A stretch of 47,649 bases of DNA from Flavobacteriales bacterium. Lineage in GTDB: Bacteria; Bacteroidota; Bacteroidia; Flavobacteriales_E; Vicingaceae. The notes beneath the pieces are model-generated. The model saw only the letters and a program-made list of their open reading frames with translations, did no database searches and was not told the origin of the DNA. Of the stretch, positions 1 through 7,317 are shown one piece after another. The stretch covers positions 1 to 47,649 of the forward strand of contig JACJZA010000021.1 in NCBI GenBank assembly GCA_020635825.1, in the 5' to 3' direction. The position numbers and the translations under genes were made by a program. Each line of letters opens with the position of its first letter. Positions within the stretch are counted from its first letter, which is position 1.

Positions 1-1
1 T

Positions 2-67
2 GCTAAAAAGAATAAGCAGTATCATAATAAAAAAAAGAAATTCTTTTTATTTAGATGGTTTGATTAG
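2..67 (+). CDS. C-terminal tail of an unidentified upstream gene (partial)
   Basis: An open frame runs from the left edge to a TAG at 65-67 and encodes about 21 residues, lysine-rich and then aromatic, ending FLFRWFD. The stop overlaps the GTG start of the next gene by one base (TAGTG), the same tight arrangement seen at maeB-ruvA and aroB-aroA in this window. That makes a real cotranscribed upstream gene plausible, but the piece is too short to identify. A short open frame in AT-rich DNA could also be chance. Confidence 0.35.
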   Translation, partial: AKKNKQYHNKKKKFFLFRWFD

Positions 68-846
68 TGGATAAAATTACTGCCATAATAATAGATGACG
101 AACTCTTTGCTCGAGAGAACCTTTTGATGCTTTTAAACGAGTATTGCCCCGAAATTGATGTGATTGGGATGGGTGAAAATGTAGAAGATGCTCGTAGTTT
201 GATTAAAGAAAAAAAACCTGAAGCTGTTTTTTTGGATATCAGAATGCCAAGTGGAGAAGAAGGACTGGAACTATTGGATGACGTTCAAAAAGAAAAATTT
301 CAAATTGTTTTTGTTACCGCATTTAAAGATTATGCAATTAAAGCTTTTAATGCAAATGCTATTCATTACATTCTTAAACCTATTGATATTGAAGATTTAA
401 AAGAGGCAGTTGATAAACTTAAACAATATAAAGAAATGTTTAATGAAGACGACCATAATCTTCAAACTTACATTGAATCAATAAAAAATTTTTCTGACAA
501 TATTCACTATCAAGAAGAGTCTAATAAAATTACCATCACTCATCTTAGAGGAATTAAAATTATTGAAGATAGTTCTATATTATATATTGAAGGAGAAGGA
601 AATTGTAGTTCCTTACATTTTATAGATGGAGCTAGTTTTTTGGATACAAGAACACTCAAGGTTTATGATGAGATATTAAATTCTAAAAAGTTTTATCGGA
701 TTCATAAAAAATACATCATCAATTTAGAAGAATTAACTGATTACATTCATCAGGATGGATATTTTGCTAAGCTTAAAAATGGGATAAAATTACCTGTTGC
801 TAGAGTAAGAGTAGCCGATTTTATTCAAAAAATTAAGTCACTTTAA
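67..846 (+). CDS. LytTR-family response regulator (first of a tandem pair)
   Basis: This is a cytoplasmic two-component response regulator with an N-terminal receiver domain (about residues 4-122) and a C-terminal LytTR DNA-binding domain (about 155-258). The receiver shows the acidic pocket IIIDDE, the phospho-acceptor Asp in FLDIRMP, the conserved T in FVTAF and K in LKPID. The LytTR part has the typical FYRIHKKYIIN segment. The start is GTG at 67, chosen because translation begins right before the receiver (VDKITAIIIDDE) and no ATG lies nearby. It is clearly paralogous to the next gene and sits upstream of a LytS-type sensor kinase, which is its likely partner. Target genes are unknown, but a direct repeat of LytTR type lies just behind its stop codon. 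Confidence 0.93.
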   Translation: MDKITAIIIDDELFARENLLMLLNEYCPEIDVIGMGENVEDARSLIKEKKPEAVFLDIRMPSGEEGLELLDDVQKEKFQIVFVTAFKDYAIKAFNANAIHYILKPIDIEDLKEAVDKLKQYKEMFNEDDHNLQTYIESIKNFSDNIHYQEESNKITITHLRGIKIIEDSSILYIEGEGNCSSLHFIDGASFLDTRTLKVYDEILNSKKFYRIHKKYIINLEELTDYIHQDGYFAKLKNGIKLPVARVRVADFIQKIKSL

Positions 847-876
847 CCGTTTAATTTTTAATCACTACCGTTTAAT
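846..876 (+). promoter_or_regulatory. Candidate LytTR binding site: direct repeat ACCGTTTAAT, 21-bp period
   Basis: ACCGTTTAAT occurs at 846-855 and again at 867-876, and each copy continues into a T tract. The copies are in the same orientation with start points 21 bp apart, which leaves 12 bp between 9-bp half-sites. This is the geometry known for LytTR regulators, whose consensus half-site has an [TA][AC][CA]GTTN[AG] core. The site lies in the 118-nt gap between the two regulators, overlapping the stop of the first. The sequence match is seen; binding is inferred. Confidence 0.5.
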
Positions 877-964
877 TTTTTATTGCTGGGGTTTGCTTAA
901 TATAAGATTGAGTTCACATTTAGAATCATTAATTTTATTAAGCACTAACTAAACTCTATATATT

Positions 965-1723
965 ATGTCTATCTCTGCTATTATTATTGATGATGAGCAA
1001 AACGCTCGCAGCAACCTAAGAATCTTAATCGATGAATTTTGTCCTGATGTGAATGTAATTGCTGAAGCTGAATCAGCTTCTCAAGCTCGACAATTAATTC
1101 AAGAGTATCAGCCGGAATTACTTTTTTTAGATATTAATATGCCCAATGAAGATGGCTTTGAATTATTGGAATCAATTCCTGAAAAGAATTTCTCAGTCAT
1201 ATTTATTACTGCACACAATCAGTTTGCATTAAAAGCATTAAAAAGTGGGGCAATTGATTATTTGGAAAAACCAATTGATGTTGAAGATTTACAAGCCGCA
1301 GTAGCTAAAGTTATCTCATCCAATAATAAAGTAGAGGGGACAAATATTTCTTCATTGAAACAAATTTTAGAGCAGTTTCAAAACGAATCTAAATTAGATA
1401 CTATAGCCGTTCCAACTCTTTCTGGTTATGAGATTATCAAAACAAATGATATTATTAGACTAGAAGCAGACGAAAGTTATACTAAAATATTTTTAACAGA
1501 CGGAAGCAAGTGTGTTAGTAGTATGACCATTGCAAAATACGAAAGAGTGTTAAACAAAAATGTTTTTTTTAGAGTACATAAATCACACATTATCAATACA
1601 AGAGATCATTTAAAAGAATTCAATAGAAATGAAGGAAATATGGCAATTATGGATAATGGTGTTGCAATTCCTGTTTCTCGTCGTAAATTAGCTGACTTTA
1701 TTAGTGCTATTAAAACATTTTAA
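965..1723 (+). CDS. LytTR-family response regulator (second of a tandem pair)
   Basis: This second cytoplasmic response regulator has the same architecture as its upstream neighbour: receiver at about residues 3-120 (IIIDDE, phospho-acceptor Asp in FLDINMP, T in FITAH, K in LEKPID) and LytTR DNA-binding domain at about 150-252 (FFRVHKSHIIN). The ATG at 965 follows a 118-nt intergenic region carrying a LytTR-like direct repeat, so autoregulation or cross-regulation by the pair is plausible. The sensor kinase starts only 5 nt after its stop, so this regulator is the best candidate for the kinase's direct partner. Similarity to the first regulator runs along the whole length, suggesting a local duplication. 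Confidence 0.95.
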   Translation: MSISAIIIDDEQNARSNLRILIDEFCPDVNVIAEAESASQARQLIQEYQPELLFLDINMPNEDGFELLESIPEKNFSVIFITAHNQFALKALKSGAIDYLEKPIDVEDLQAAVAKVISSNNKVEGTNISSLKQILEQFQNESKLDTIAVPTLSGYEIIKTNDIIRLEADESYTKIFLTDGSKCVSSMTIAKYERVLNKNVFFRVHKSHIINTRDHLKEFNRNEGNMAIMDNGVAIPVSRRKLADFISAIKTF

Positions 1724-1728
1724 AAAAG

Positions 1729-4719
1729 TTGTTTAGGTTTAGATTTTACGCCACTTTATTTTTCTTTTTTCAGAGTGCTATTGTTTTTTCCCAACAGTAT
1801 AATTTTATTAATTATTCTGTAGAAGAAGGATTGGTGCAGTCGCAAGTGAATACTCTTTGTCAAGACAGTAAGGGTTATATTTGGATGGGTACTTTAGGGG
1901 GTGTTTCAAAATTTGATGGTGTTGATTTTTTAAATTATTCTACTAAAAATGGACTTATCAATAACCAAGTTAATTCTATTTTTCTAGATTCAAAGAATAA
2001 CTTATGGCTAGGAAGCTTAGGTGGGTTTTCATTAAAAAAGGGGAACGAATTTCAAAACTATTTTTTTAAAACCGAATTAAGCAACTATTTTATTCTTCAC
2101 ATTACAGAAGATAAAGATGGTAATTTATGGTTAGCTACCGATGGTGGTGGTGTAGTAAAATTTGATGGAAAAGAATTTACCTACTTTGATATTTCGAAAA
2201 ATGAAGTGAGTAATTATGTTCGCCATATTTTTTGTGACAATCAAAATAATAAATGGCTTTCTACTAGGCAGGGTGTTTTTATGATTACACCAAAAGGAGA
2301 AATAAAAGATACCTTACCAAATATTAATGCTACTCAAGTATTTGTAGAGCAAAATGGAGATTTTTGGTGTAGTTCTTTTGGTGATGGAATTATTCATGCT
2401 ACGAAAGATACCACTTATAAGCTAACTTCAAATGATGGGTTAATTAATAATCATATTCGTGCTTTTATCAGAAAATCTGACCGCTCCATTTGGTTGGTGT
2501 CTAAAGCAGGAATTTCCAAATTGGATAGAAAAGGCATTAAAAATTTTACAGAGAAAGATGGTTTGCAAAATTCCAATATAAAAACCATTATAGAAGATGA
2601 TGAAGGAAATCTGTTTTTTGGTTCTGATGGAGGAGGTATCATCAAATTTACTGATGAAAATTTTGTGAGCTATACACAACAAGAAGGTTTATGTAGTGAT
2701 ATTATTATGTCTGTTGTTCAAGAAAAAGATTCTTCATTGTGGTTTACAACCTATGGGAATGGATTGTGTAAATTTAAAAATGGACAATATAAATATTATG
2801 GTGAAAAAGATGGTTTAGGGAATAATACGGTTTGGTGTAATACAATTGATAATAATGATAATTTATGGTTTGGAACTTCTGAGGGCTTTTCAATGTTTGA
2901 TGGTAAAAGATTTAAAACCTATGATGAAAAAAGTGGACTAAATGCAAATAAGGTTTATGCATTGAGTTGCGATGAAGACAATAATATTTGGATAGGATCA
3001 AAAGAGGGACTTTCTATCTTATACACAGAAAAAGACAGTATTTATAATTTCGACAGCTTTAAGTTTGGTAAAAATATCCGCCAAATTCATAATGAGAAAC
3101 AGCATATGCTTTGGATTTCATGTTCAGATGGATTAATACGCTACAACTCTCAAGAAAAGACTATTAAAAAATACACAGTTAACGATGGATTACCTGACAA
3201 TAGTGTAATGGCTGTAGTTAACGATAATGATAACAGAATGTGGATTGGAACCAAAAATGGATTAGCATTTATGCAAAATGGGAAAATTCAAGCAGTTACT
3301 ATTTCTGAAAATTCTTCATCTAATAACATTAATTTTTTAAATATCGATTCGTATCAAAACCTATGGATAGGAACTAATAATGGGCTATATCAATTTGACT
3401 TAAAAACTAAAGGAGAAATTAGTCAGGCATCCTTTATTAGGTATTCCAATTTAGATGGATTAAAAAGTTTGGAGTGTAACCAAAATGCTTCTTTTATTGA
3501 TTTTGAAAACAACTTATGGTTTGGAACAAGTTTGGGTTTAATGAAACACCCTTTATATAAAAAGGATAATTCCATTTATTTACCTAAAATTATTCTAAAA
3601 GATGTAAGGTTGTTTTTTGAGTCTAAAAATTGGAAAAAGATATTCAAAGGTAATGTAGATGATAATAATTTACCTGTTGGATTGGTATTGACATACAATA
3701 AAAATCACCTTACTTTCGATTTTGATGGTATTTATCATAAAAGCCCCGATAAAATTAAATATAGATTTAAGTTGAATGGATTTGATGAGTCATGGCAACC
3801 GGAAACCAAAGCAAATTTTGTTACATACTCAAATATACCTCCGGGTGATTATGAATTTAATATTTCTGCTTCAGTAGACTCGGTAAATTGGACTACTCCT
3901 ATTGCTTTTAGTTTTTCTATTAAACCGCCTTTTTGGTTTACGTGGTGGTTTTATTTGTTGATGTTTTTATTTTTAGTTGGAATTACTTGGTTAATTATAA
4001 ATAGACGTGTAAAAGTTATTGAACAAAAACGAGCGACTGAAAGATTGGAAAACCAGGCTAAAATGTTGGCTTTAGAACAGCAAGCATTAAATGCAAGTTT
4101 AAATAGACACTTTATTTTTAATGCATTAAACTCTATCCAATATTATATTAACAGAGAAGATAAAATTTCAGCAAATAAATATCTTTCGAGCTTTGCAAAG
4201 CTAGTTCGTAAGAATTTAGACAGTTCAATGGAGAATGAAACGGATTTAGATGAGGAATTGGAAAGAATAGATTTATATTTGAAATTAGAACAAATGCGTT
4301 TTCAAAATAAATTTGATTATCAAATAAAGTGTGAGGCTGAGGCCTTAGGTCAATCTATAAAAATCCCTTCTATGTTGCTGCAACCCTTTATTGAAAATTC
4401 TATATGGCATGGAATTTTACCAGCTCAAAAACATGGTGAAATATTCCTAAGTGTAAAAAAGAAAGAAGAAACAATTGTGATTAATGTTAAAGATAATGGT
4501 ATTGGTATAGAAAATAGTTTGGCACAGAAAGAAAATAAAAAGCAATTGCATGTGTCTAAAGGAATGGCGCTGACAAAAGGTCGGATTAATTTATTAAGTA
4601 AAATCACAAATAAAAAGTGTTTTGTTCAAGGTCCATTTCAAATTTATCATCAAGATGGAAGTGTAGCTGGGACGGAAGTTTCAATTATTATAAATTTGCA
4701 AAAAGATTTTAATGAATAA
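1729..4719 (+). CDS. Propeller-type sensor histidine kinase (LytS-like transmitter)
   Basis: Predicted inner-membrane sensor of 996 residues. A signal-like N-terminus (1-21, ending VFSQ) is followed by about 14 repeats of the two-component-regulator propeller motif (forms such as NLWFGTSEG, RMWIGTKNG, NLWIGTNNG), enough for two seven-bladed beta-propellers. Then come a Y_Y_Y domain (about 660-730), one transmembrane helix (about 735-757) and a cytoplasmic His_kinase/HATPase module. The phospho-acceptor His lies in NRHFIFNALNSIQYY near residue 797; the ATP-binding N box is FIENSIWHGI and a G box is DNGIGI. The start is TTG at 1729, directly before the signal sequence and 5 nt after the previous stop. 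It lacks receiver and DNA-binding domains, so it is not a one-protein hybrid; it should act through the LytTR regulators upstream. The ligand is unknown. Confidence 0.93.
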   Translation: MFRFRFYATLFFFFQSAIVFSQQYNFINYSVEEGLVQSQVNTLCQDSKGYIWMGTLGGVSKFDGVDFLNYSTKNGLINNQVNSIFLDSKNNLWLGSLGGFSLKKGNEFQNYFFKTELSNYFILHITEDKDGNLWLATDGGGVVKFDGKEFTYFDISKNEVSNYVRHIFCDNQNNKWLSTRQGVFMITPKGEIKDTLPNINATQVFVEQNGDFWCSSFGDGIIHATKDTTYKLTSNDGLINNHIRAFIRKSDRSIWLVSKAGISKLDRKGIKNFTEKDGLQNSNIKTIIEDDEGNLFFGSDGGGIIKFTDENFVSYTQQEGLCSDIIMSVVQEKDSSLWFTTYGNGLCKFKNGQYKYYGEKDGLGNNTVWCNTIDNNDNLWFGTSEGFSMFDGKRFKTYDEKSGLNANKVYALSCDEDNNIWIGSKEGLSILYTEKDSIYNFDSFKFGKNIRQIHNEKQHMLWISCSDGLIRYNSQEKTIKKYTVNDGLPDNSVMAVVNDNDNRMWIGTKNGLAFMQNGKIQAVTISENSSSNNINFLNIDSYQNLWIGTNNGLYQFDLKTKGEISQASFIRYSNLDGLKSLECNQNASFIDFENNLWFGTSLGLMKHPLYKKDNSIYLPKIILKDVRLFFESKNWKKIFKGNVDDNNLPVGLVLTYNKNHLTFDFDGIYHKSPDKIKYRFKLNGFDESWQPETKANFVTYSNIPPGDYEFNISASVDSVNWTTPIAFSFSIKPPFWFTWWFYLLMFLFLVGITWLIINRRVKVIEQKRATERLENQAKMLALEQQALNASLNRHFIFNALNSIQYYINREDKISANKYLSSFAKLVRKNLDSSMENETDLDEELERIDLYLKLEQMRFQNKFDYQIKCEAEALGQSIKIPSMLLQPFIENSIWHGILPAQKHGEIFLSVKKKEETIVINVKDNGIGIENSLAQKENKKQLHVSKGMALTKGRINLLSKITNKKCFVQGPFQIYHQDGSVAGTEVSIIINLQKDFNE

Positions 4720-5815
4720 GATGAAAATTAAAGACGTAATAAATATAATTGAATCATTTGCCCCTCTTAGTTATCAAGAAAGTTATGACAATTCTGGATT
4801 GATTGTAGGAAATATAAATGATGAATTAACAGGGGTGTTAATTTGTTTGGATAGCATTGAAGAAGTGGTAGATGAAGCAATATCAAAAAAATGTAATTTA
4901 ATTGTGGCTCATCATCCTATCGTTTTTTCTGGATTAAAAAAAATAACAGGAAAAAATTATATAGAGCGTACTATTTTAAAAGCAATTAAAAACGATGTCG
5001 CAATCTATGCTGCTCATACTAATTTAGATAATGCAAATAAAGGGGTTAATTATAAGATTGCAGAGAAACTAGGATTGAAAAATTGCAAGCCTCTTTCTTC
5101 AAAAGCAGGATTCTTAAAGAAAATAGTGGTTTATTGTCCTATAGAACAGGCTGAAAATGTTCGTTTAGCTATGTTTAATGCTGGTGCAGGGGCTATAGGC
5201 AATTATAGTGAATGTAGTTTTAATATTAACGGTGAAGGAACATTTAGGGCTGGTGAAAATACAAATCCTTTTGTGGGGGAAAAAGATAAAAGACATACCG
5301 AACAAGAAATAAGAATAGAAATGGTAGCAGAGTCTTTTAAGTTGCATCAGGTAATTCATTCAATGATAGAGGCTCACCCGTATGAAGAAGTTGCTTATGA
5401 TGTCTATTCTTTAGATAATACGTTAAATAATGTGGGGTCTGGTTTGATTGGAGAGTTGAATCAGGAGGAAAGCGAATTGGATTTTTTAAAAAGATTAAAA
5501 AAAGATTTGCAAACCGATTGTGTTAGACATACTAAACTACTTCAAAATAAAATTAAAAGAGTTGCTTTATGTGGTGGTTCCGGTAGTTTTTTATTAAATG
5601 ATGCAATAAAAGAAAATGCGGATGTTTTTATTACTGCAGATTTTAAATATCATCAGTTTTTTGATGCCGAAAATAAAATTATTATTGCTGATATTGGTCA
5701 TTATGAAAGTGAACAATTTACTAAAGAATTGTTTTATGATATACTTACAAAAAAAATTACTAATTTCGCCGTTCATTTATCAGAAATAAATACAAACCCA
5801 ATTAATTACCTTTAA
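4712..5815 (+). CDS. NIF3-like (YbgI/DUF34) dinuclear-metal protein
   Basis: Member of the Nif3/YbgI (DUF34) family, which forms toroidal hexamers with a two-metal site; the physiological reaction is not settled. Metal-ligand motifs are visible: AHHPIVFSG near residues 64-72, AHTNLDN near 105-111, and GHYESEQF near 327-334. At 367 residues it has the long form, with an inserted CutA/PII-like domain in the middle (about 130-235, containing EAHPYEEVAYDVY) as in many Gram-positive and Bacteroidota members. The ATG at 4712 overlaps the end of the kinase gene by 8 nt; a second ATG at 4721 would also work. It is followed after 1 nt by the zinc-ribbon protein, a pairing common in Bacteroidota. Confidence 0.9.
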   Translation: MNKMKIKDVINIIESFAPLSYQESYDNSGLIVGNINDELTGVLICLDSIEEVVDEAISKKCNLIVAHHPIVFSGLKKITGKNYIERTILKAIKNDVAIYAAHTNLDNANKGVNYKIAEKLGLKNCKPLSSKAGFLKKIVVYCPIEQAENVRLAMFNAGAGAIGNYSECSFNINGEGTFRAGENTNPFVGEKDKRHTEQEIRIEMVAESFKLHQVIHSMIEAHPYEEVAYDVYSLDNTLNNVGSGLIGELNQEESELDFLKRLKKDLQTDCVRHTKLLQNKIKRVALCGGSGSFLLNDAIKENADVFITADFKYHQFFDAENKIIIADIGHYESEQFTKELFYDILTKKITNFAVHLSEINTNPINYL

Positions 5816-5816
5816 T

Positions 5817-6623
5817 ATGGCTAAAAAAGACGCTTCAGTAGAAGAAAAATTAAAAGCTTTATACGAGCTTCAAATGATTGATTCTACAATTGATAAGATT
5901 CGTACAGTAAGAGGTGAGCTTCCTTTGGAGGTTCAAGATTTAGAAGATGAGGTTGCCGGTCTTGAAAAAAGAATGGAAAACTTAACTCAAGAGATTGAGG
6001 ATTTAGAAACAGAAATTTCTAATCGTAAAAATAGCATAACTGATGCTACTAATTTGATTAAAAAATACGAAGAGCAACAAGATAAGGTTAGAAACAATAG
6101 AGAATTTGATGCAATTACGAAAGAAATTGAATTCCAAAAGTTAGAAATTGAATTAGCAGAGAAAAAAATCAAAGAAGGTAAATTCTTATTGACTGCTAAA
6201 CAGGAAAAAGTTGAAGAATCTAAAGAATATTTAGAAGGAAGAAAGATAGACTTAGACAATAAAAAGAAAGAATTAGATGAAATTACTTCTGAAACTCAAT
6301 CTGAAGAAGAAAATTTAATTAAGAAATCAGAAAAAGCAGCTCAAGTAATTGAAGATAGATTATTGACAGCTTACCAAAGAATTAGAACGAATGCTAGAAA
6401 TGGTTTAGCAGTAGTTACTATTCAAAGAGATGCTTGTGGTGGGTGTTTTAATAAAATTCCACCTCAAAGACAATTAGATATTAAATCTCATAAGAAAATT
6501 TTAGTTTGTGAACATTGTGGAAGAATTTTAGTTGATTCTACTTTTGATCCTAATTATGTGGAGGAGCAAGTTGAAGAAAAGCCAAAAAGAAGAGTTACAA
6601 GAAAGAAAAAAGCGGAAGCTTAA
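5817..6623 (+). CDS. Coiled-coil protein with C4 zinc ribbon
   Basis: Cytoplasmic protein of 268 residues. Residues about 10-185 are a long, highly charged coiled coil (E/K-rich heptads) and residues about 200-240 form a C4 zinc ribbon with CGGC and CEHC pairs separated by about 21 residues. The tail is basic (RRVTRKKKAEA). This is the family usually named C4-type zinc ribbon domain-containing protein; nucleic-acid binding is likely from the ribbon and basic tail, but the function is unknown. It starts with ATG one base after the NIF3 stop, so the two are almost certainly cotranscribed. The operon ends at the terminator centred on 6662. Confidence 0.9.
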   Translation: MAKKDASVEEKLKALYELQMIDSTIDKIRTVRGELPLEVQDLEDEVAGLEKRMENLTQEIEDLETEISNRKNSITDATNLIKKYEEQQDKVRNNREFDAITKEIEFQKLEIELAEKKIKEGKFLLTAKQEKVEESKEYLEGRKIDLDNKKKELDEITSETQSEEENLIKKSEKAAQVIEDRLLTAYQRIRTNARNGLAVVTIQRDACGGCFNKIPPQRQLDIKSHKKILVCEHCGRILVDSTFDPNYVEEQVEEKPKRRVTRKKKAEA

Positions 6624-6644
6624 TTTCTCTAAAAGGTTATAAAT

Positions 6645-6676
6645 AAAAAAAAAGGGAGCTATTAGCTCCCTTTTTT
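6645..6676. terminator. Bidirectional intrinsic terminator between convergent genes
   Basis: GGGAGCT at 6654-6660 pairs with AGCTCCC at 6664-6670 around a 3-nt ATT loop. An A run (6645-6653) lies on one side and a T run (6671-6676) on the other, so it can end transcripts from both the zinc-ribbon gene (plus) and the SPOR gene (minus), whose stop lies at its edge. Confidence 0.9.
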
Positions 6677-7091
6677 ATTTAACTAACTCTTCAATTTCAA
6701 TTTCATCTTTTACAATAAAGCAATTCGGAAAATGAATAGCTAGCTCTTTTTGGAAAGCTAAAGCTTCAAGTTTTGTCCTGAAATCACCCACTCGTACTTT
6801 AAAATAAGGTTGTTGGTATATTTCGTGAGCTTTGTTTTTATGGTGAAGGCTAATGTATTTAGCTTTCATTTCTTTAGCCGGTTGCTTCTTGTTGCCGGAA
6901 AATATTTGTACTCTATATCCTTCTTGTTTAAATGATGATTGATAGCTTTTTATCACTTTTTCAATACTTTGTTCTTTTTGTATTTTTAAGTAAGAAGCCT
7001 TGTGGGTGCTATCTGTTTCTACTCGTGTTTGTGCATGTGAGAATTTAGAAAGACTCAATAAAAGGAAAATGCTAATAATTAAAAATTTCAT
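6675..7091 (-). CDS. Secreted SPOR-domain protein
   Basis: Protein of 138 residues with an N-terminal signal peptide (about 1-20, ending SHA before QTRVE) and a C-terminal SPOR domain (about 55-135) containing GYRVQIFSGNKKQPA and YFKVRVGDFRTKLEA. SPOR domains bind denuded peptidoglycan glycan strands, so this is probably a periplasmic cell-wall-associated protein. It stands alone on the minus strand, convergent with the zinc-ribbon gene and divergent from the respiratory operon. A good promoter (TTG-N23-TACATTTG) lies upstream. The protein is short and has no other domain, so a role beyond peptidoglycan binding cannot be read. Confidence 0.85.
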   Translation of the reverse strand: MKFLIISIFLLLSLSKFSHAQTRVETDSTHKASYLKIQKEQSIEKVIKSYQSSFKQEGYRVQIFSGNKKQPAKEMKAKYISLHHKNKAHEIYQQPYFKVRVGDFRTKLEALAFQKELAIHFPNCFIVKDEIEIEELVK

Positions 7092-7113
7092 AATTAAAAT
7101 TCAAAATAATTAT

Positions 7114-7147
7114 CAAATGTACTTGAAGTTTTTTATTTGCTATTCAA
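7114..7147 (-). promoter_or_regulatory. Bacteroidota-type promoter for the SPOR-domain gene
   Basis: On the minus strand a -33 TTG (7147-7145) and a -7 TACATTTG (7121-7114) are separated by 23 nt. This matches the TTG-N17..23-TAnnTTTG pattern known for the primary sigma factor of Flavobacterium. The start codon follows 22 nt downstream. Confidence 0.6.
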
Positions 7148-7173
7148 AAAACAAATATTACACCAAATTTATG

Positions 7174-7214
7174 TTAAACATCATTATTTAGAATAATTCT
7201 AAATTAATGTTTAA
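7174..7214. repeat. Nested imperfect palindrome, candidate operator
   Basis: Inner arms TTTAGAAT (7187-7194) and ATTCTAAA (7196-7203) flank one base. Outer arms TTAAACAT (7174-7181) and ATGTTTAA (7207-7214) are again exactly complementary, separated from the inner arms by 5 and 3 nt. It lies between the divergent SPOR and actA genes, about 50-90 bp before the likely actA -7 element, a position that suits an activator site. No T run follows, so it is unlikely to be a terminator. Confidence 0.45.
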
Positions 7215-7260
7215 ATAAGTAATTTTTTTAAAATCGTGTAGCAAAAACAACCTATTCTTC

Positions 7261-7268
7261 TAAATTTG
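7261..7268 (+). promoter_or_regulatory. Likely -7 element of the ACIII/oxidase operon
   Basis: TAAATTTG matches the TAnnTTTG element and would give a 5' leader of roughly 45 nt before the actA ATG. No TTG is found at the expected -33 distance, so activation by a regulator (compare the palindrome at 7174-7214) or a different true start site is possible. Confidence 0.4.
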
Positions 7269-7317
7269 TTGCCAGTTGAACTAACGTATTTCATAAAACA
7301 ATCGTAACTATTTTAGT

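Noticed and set aside
31..60. A-run/T-run around 31-58 as a terminator of the left-edge gene
   Set aside because: The stem is only A-T pairs with no GC core and lies within the open frame that ends at 67.
7000..7191. 63-residue plus-strand frame over the SPOR gene start and intergenic region
   Set aside because: It overlaps the SPOR gene antisense and its own promoter region; the composition is that of AT-rich non-coding DNA.
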